NCBI RefSeq assembly: GCF_003008535.1
Contig: NZ_CP027666.1
Span: forward strand, 1,849,501-1,913,500
Direction: 5' to 3'
From: Ottowia oryzae
Lineage (GTDB): Bacteria; Pseudomonadota; Gammaproteobacteria; Burkholderiales; Burkholderiaceae_C
Length of the DNA: 64,000 nucleotides
Under the pieces are notes generated by a model, which searched no databases, was not told where the DNA came from, and saw only the letters and a program-made list of their open reading frames with translations. How positions within the stretch are numbered: the first letter of the stretch is position 1; every line of letters begins with the position of its first letter. The position numbers and the translations under genes were made by a program. Below are positions 61,741-64,000 of the stretch, piece after piece.

Positions 61741-64000
61741 ATGTCCGGAACCACCCCATTGCCCGCCACGCCGATTGATCTGCCGCTGCTGCCGCTGCGC
61801 GACGTCGTGGTGTTCCCGCACATGGTCATCCCGCTGTTTGTGGGGCGACCCAAGAGCATCAAGGCGCTGGAGACCGCCATGGCGGCCGACCGGCGCATCA
61901 TGCTGGTGGCCCAAAAGGCGGCCGCCAAAGACGAGCCCACGGTGAGCGACATGTTCGAGGTGGGCTGCGTGTCCACCATCCTGCAGATGCTCAAGCTGCC
62001 CGATGGCACCGTGAAGGTGCTGGTTGAAGGCCAGCAGCGCGCTACCGTGACTCACATCGAGGACGGCGGTGAGTCGCACTTCGTGGCCACCGTCACGCCC
62101 ATCGAGCCGGCCAACGACCAGGACGACCCGGAGGTCGAGGCGCTGCGCCGCGCGGTGATGCAGCAGTTTGACCAGTACGTCAAGCTGAACAAAAAGATCC
62201 CGCCGGAAATCCTGACCTCGATCGCCAGCATCGACGAGCCCGGCCGCCTGGCCGACACCATCGCCGCGCACCTGCCACTCAAGCTGGAAAGCAAGCAGAA
62301 CGTGCTGGACCTGGCCAGCGTGAAAGAGCGGCTGGAAAATCTGTTTGAGCAGATTGAGCGCGAAGTCGACATCCTCAACGTCGACAAGAAGATCCGTGGT
62401 CGCGTGAAGCGCCAGATGGAAAAGAACCAGCGCGACTTCTACCTGAACGAGCAGGTCAAGGCCATCCAGAAAGAGCTGGGTGAGGGCGAAGAAGGCGCCG
62501 ACATCGAAGAGATCGAGAAAAAGATCAAGGCCGCGCGCATGCCCAAGGACGCGCGCAAGAAGGCCGAGAGCGAGCTGAAAAAGCTCAAGCTGATGTCGCC
62601 CATGTCGGCTGAGGCCACCGTGGTGCGCAACTACATCGACGTGCTGGTTGGCCTGCCCTGGAGCAAGAAGACCAAGATCAAGCACGATCTGGCGCACGCC
62701 GAAGAGGTGCTGAACGAAGACCACTACGGGCTGGAAAAGGTCAAGGACCGCATCCTGGAATACCTCGCGGTGCAGCAGCGTGTGGACAAGGTCAAGGCGC
62801 CCATCCTGTGCCTGGTGGGGCCACCTGGCGTGGGCAAAACCTCGCTGGGCCAGTCGGTGGCCAAGGCCACGGGCCGCAAGTACGTGCGCATGGCGCTGGG
62901 CGGCATGCGCGACGAGGCAGAGATTCGCGGGCACCGCCGCACCTACATCGGCGCCATGCCAGGCAAGGTGCTGCAAAGCCTGAACAAGGTGGGCACGCGC
63001 AATCCGCTGTTCCTGCTGGACGAGATCGACAAGCTGGGCATGGATTTCCGCGGCGACCCGTCCAGCGCGCTGCTGGAGGTGCTAGACCCTGAGCAGAACC
63101 ACACGTTTGGCGATCATTACGTCGAGGTCGATTTCGACCTGTCGGACGTGATGTTCGTGGCCACCAGCAACTCGATGAACATTCCGCCGGCCCTGCTGGA
63201 CCGCATGGAAGTCATCCGCCTGTCGGGTTACACCGAGGACGAGAAGACCAACATCGCCGTGAAGTACCTGCTGCCCAAGCAGATGAAGAACAACGGCGTG
63301 AAAGACGGCGAGCTGGAAGTCACCGAAGGCGCCGTGCGCGACATCGTGCGCTACTACACGCGCGAAGCGGGCGTGCGTTCGCTGGAACGTGAGCTGTCCA
63401 AGATCTGCCGCAAGGTGATCAAGGGGCTGCAGCTCAAGCAGCTGACGCCGAAAGTGGTGGTGAATGAAGACAACCTCAACGACTTCCTCGGAGTGCGCAA
63501 GTTCACCTACGGCCGCGCAGAGCAGCAGAACCAGGTCGGCCAGGTGGTCGGGCTGGCCTGGACCGAAGTGGGCGGCGATCTGCTGACCATCGAGGCCGCC
63601 ACCATGCCGGGCAAGGGCGCTATTCAGCGCACCGGCCAGCTGGGCGACGTGATGAAGGAGTCCGTGGAAGCGGCGCGCACCGTGGTGCGGTCGCGGGCGC
63701 GGGTGCTGGGCATCAAGGACGAGGTGTTCGAGAAACGGGACATCCACGTGCACGTGCCCGATGGCGCCACGCCTAAGGACGGCCCCAGCGCTGGTGCTGC
63801 GATGACGACGGCGATTGTGTCGGCGCTGACCGGCATTCCGGTGCGCGGCGACGTGGCCATGACCGGCGAGATCACCTTGCGTGGCGAAGTCACGGCCATC
63901 GGCGGTCTGAAGGAAAAGCTGTTGGCCGCGCTGCGCGGCGGCATCAAGACCGTGCTGATTCCCGAGGAGAACGTGAAGGATCTTCAGGACATTCCCGCCA
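61741..64000 (+). CDS. lon: Lon protease (ATP-dependent, 3' end outside the window)
   Basis: 753 complete codons are visible and the gene runs off the right edge. The N-terminal substrate-binding domain starts LPLLPLRDVVVFPHMVIPLFVG. The coiled-coil middle contains KNQRDFYLNEQVKAIQKELGE. The AAA+ domain has Walker A LVGPPGVGKTSLGQS and Walker B LFLLDEIDKLG. The protease domain shows DGPSAGAAMTTA with the catalytic Ser and GGLKEKLLAALRGG with the catalytic Lys. It degrades misfolded and regulatory proteins. GAAGGAA precedes ATG 61741, and a sigma-32-like promoter is upstream. Confidence 0.98.
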   Translation, partial: MSGTTPLPATPIDLPLLPLRDVVVFPHMVIPLFVGRPKSIKALETAMAADRRIMLVAQKAAAKDEPTVSDMFEVGCVSTILQMLKLPDGTVKVLVEGQQRATVTHIEDGGESHFVATVTPIEPANDQDDPEVEALRRAVMQQFDQYVKLNKKIPPEILTSIASIDEPGRLADTIAAHLPLKLESKQNVLDLASVKERLENLFEQIEREVDILNVDKKIRGRVKRQMEKNQRDFYLNEQVKAIQKELGEGEEGADIEEIEKKIKAARMPKDARKKAESELKKLKLMSPMSAEATVVRNYIDVLVGLPWSKKTKIKHDLAHAEEVLNEDHYGLEKVKDRILEYLAVQQRVDKVKAPILCLVGPPGVGKTSLGQSVAKATGRKYVRMALGGMRDEAEIRGHRRTYIGAMPGKVLQSLNKVGTRNPLFLLDEIDKLGMDFRGDPSSALLEVLDPEQNHTFGDHYVEVDFDLSDVMFVATSNSMNIPPALLDRMEVIRLSGYTEDEKTNIAVKYLLPKQMKNNGVKDGELEVTEGAVRDIVRYYTREAGVRSLERELSKICRKVIKGLQLKQLTPKVVVNEDNLNDFLGVRKFTYGRAEQQNQVGQVVGLAWTEVGGDLLTIEAATMPGKGAIQRTGQLGDVMKESVEAARTVVRSRARVLGIKDEVFEKRDIHVHVPDGATPKDGPSAGAAMTTAIVSALTGIPVRGDVAMTGEITLRGEVTAIGGLKEKLLAALRGGIKTVLIPEENVKDLQDIPA

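Overview
The window looks like a GC-rich betaproteobacterial chromosome, most likely Comamonadaceae (Burkholderiales). This rests on the block thrS-infC-rpmI-rplT-pheS-pheT-ihfA-merR-tRNA-Pro, the block tig-clpP-clpX-lon, and a short dispersed intergenic repeat (head GCTAT...ATAGCT, tail with paired GCGCT arms) that I associate with that family. The species cannot be named from the sequence alone.

Left core (1-21.7 kb): a partial gene end, a DUF924 protein, an SDR oxidoreductase divergent from a LysR regulator, an AraC regulator divergent from an MFS exporter, an acetolactate-synthase-like ThDP enzyme, a SWIB protein, an RraA-like protein, a NylB-like serine hydrolase, an EamA permease, a gamma-glutamylcyclotransferase-like protein and isocitrate lyase. 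The translation operon follows. Its thrS leader reads as a classical attenuator with a Thr-rich leader peptide, and infC starts with ATC. The block ends with tRNA-Pro(GGG).

Metal island (about 21.7-49.9 kb): immediately after tRNA-Pro lies a protein made of two AlpA-like DNA-binding domains, with no integrase. Then comes an arsenic module: arsR-arsD-arsA-gap-arsJ-arsC-acr3 on the plus strand, a nitroreductase-aioA-aioB operon on the minus strand behind a sigma-54 promoter, and divergent aioX-aioS-aioR. Together these can oxidise arsenite in the periplasm, sense it, reduce arsenate, pump arsenite (Acr3, with ArsA and ArsD), and export arsenate as 1-arseno-3-phosphoglycerate (GAPDH plus ArsJ). 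A copper module follows: copS/copR, copA, copB, a cupredoxin, a DUF411 protein, a Met/His-rich protein, a decayed DUF2933-like gene, a cytochrome c and a Cu P-type ATPase. The ATPase is cut by an IS3-family element that carries a second identical copy of itself. The dispersed core repeat was not seen in this island.

Organosulfur cluster (49.9-57.6 kb): an ABC importer for sulfonate-type substrates (its ATPase truncated by the same IS), an SsuD-like flavin monooxygenase, an acyl-CoA-dehydrogenase-fold flavoprotein, a 3-mercaptopropionate/cysteine dioxygenase and a four-rhodanese protein. The last three overlap by 4 bp each. The IS has no target duplication around its outer ends and both flanking genes are truncated, so it most likely marks a deletion or recombination join.

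Right core (57.6-64 kb): tig, clpP, clpX and the start of lon, which has a candidate heat-shock promoter. The window ends inside lon.
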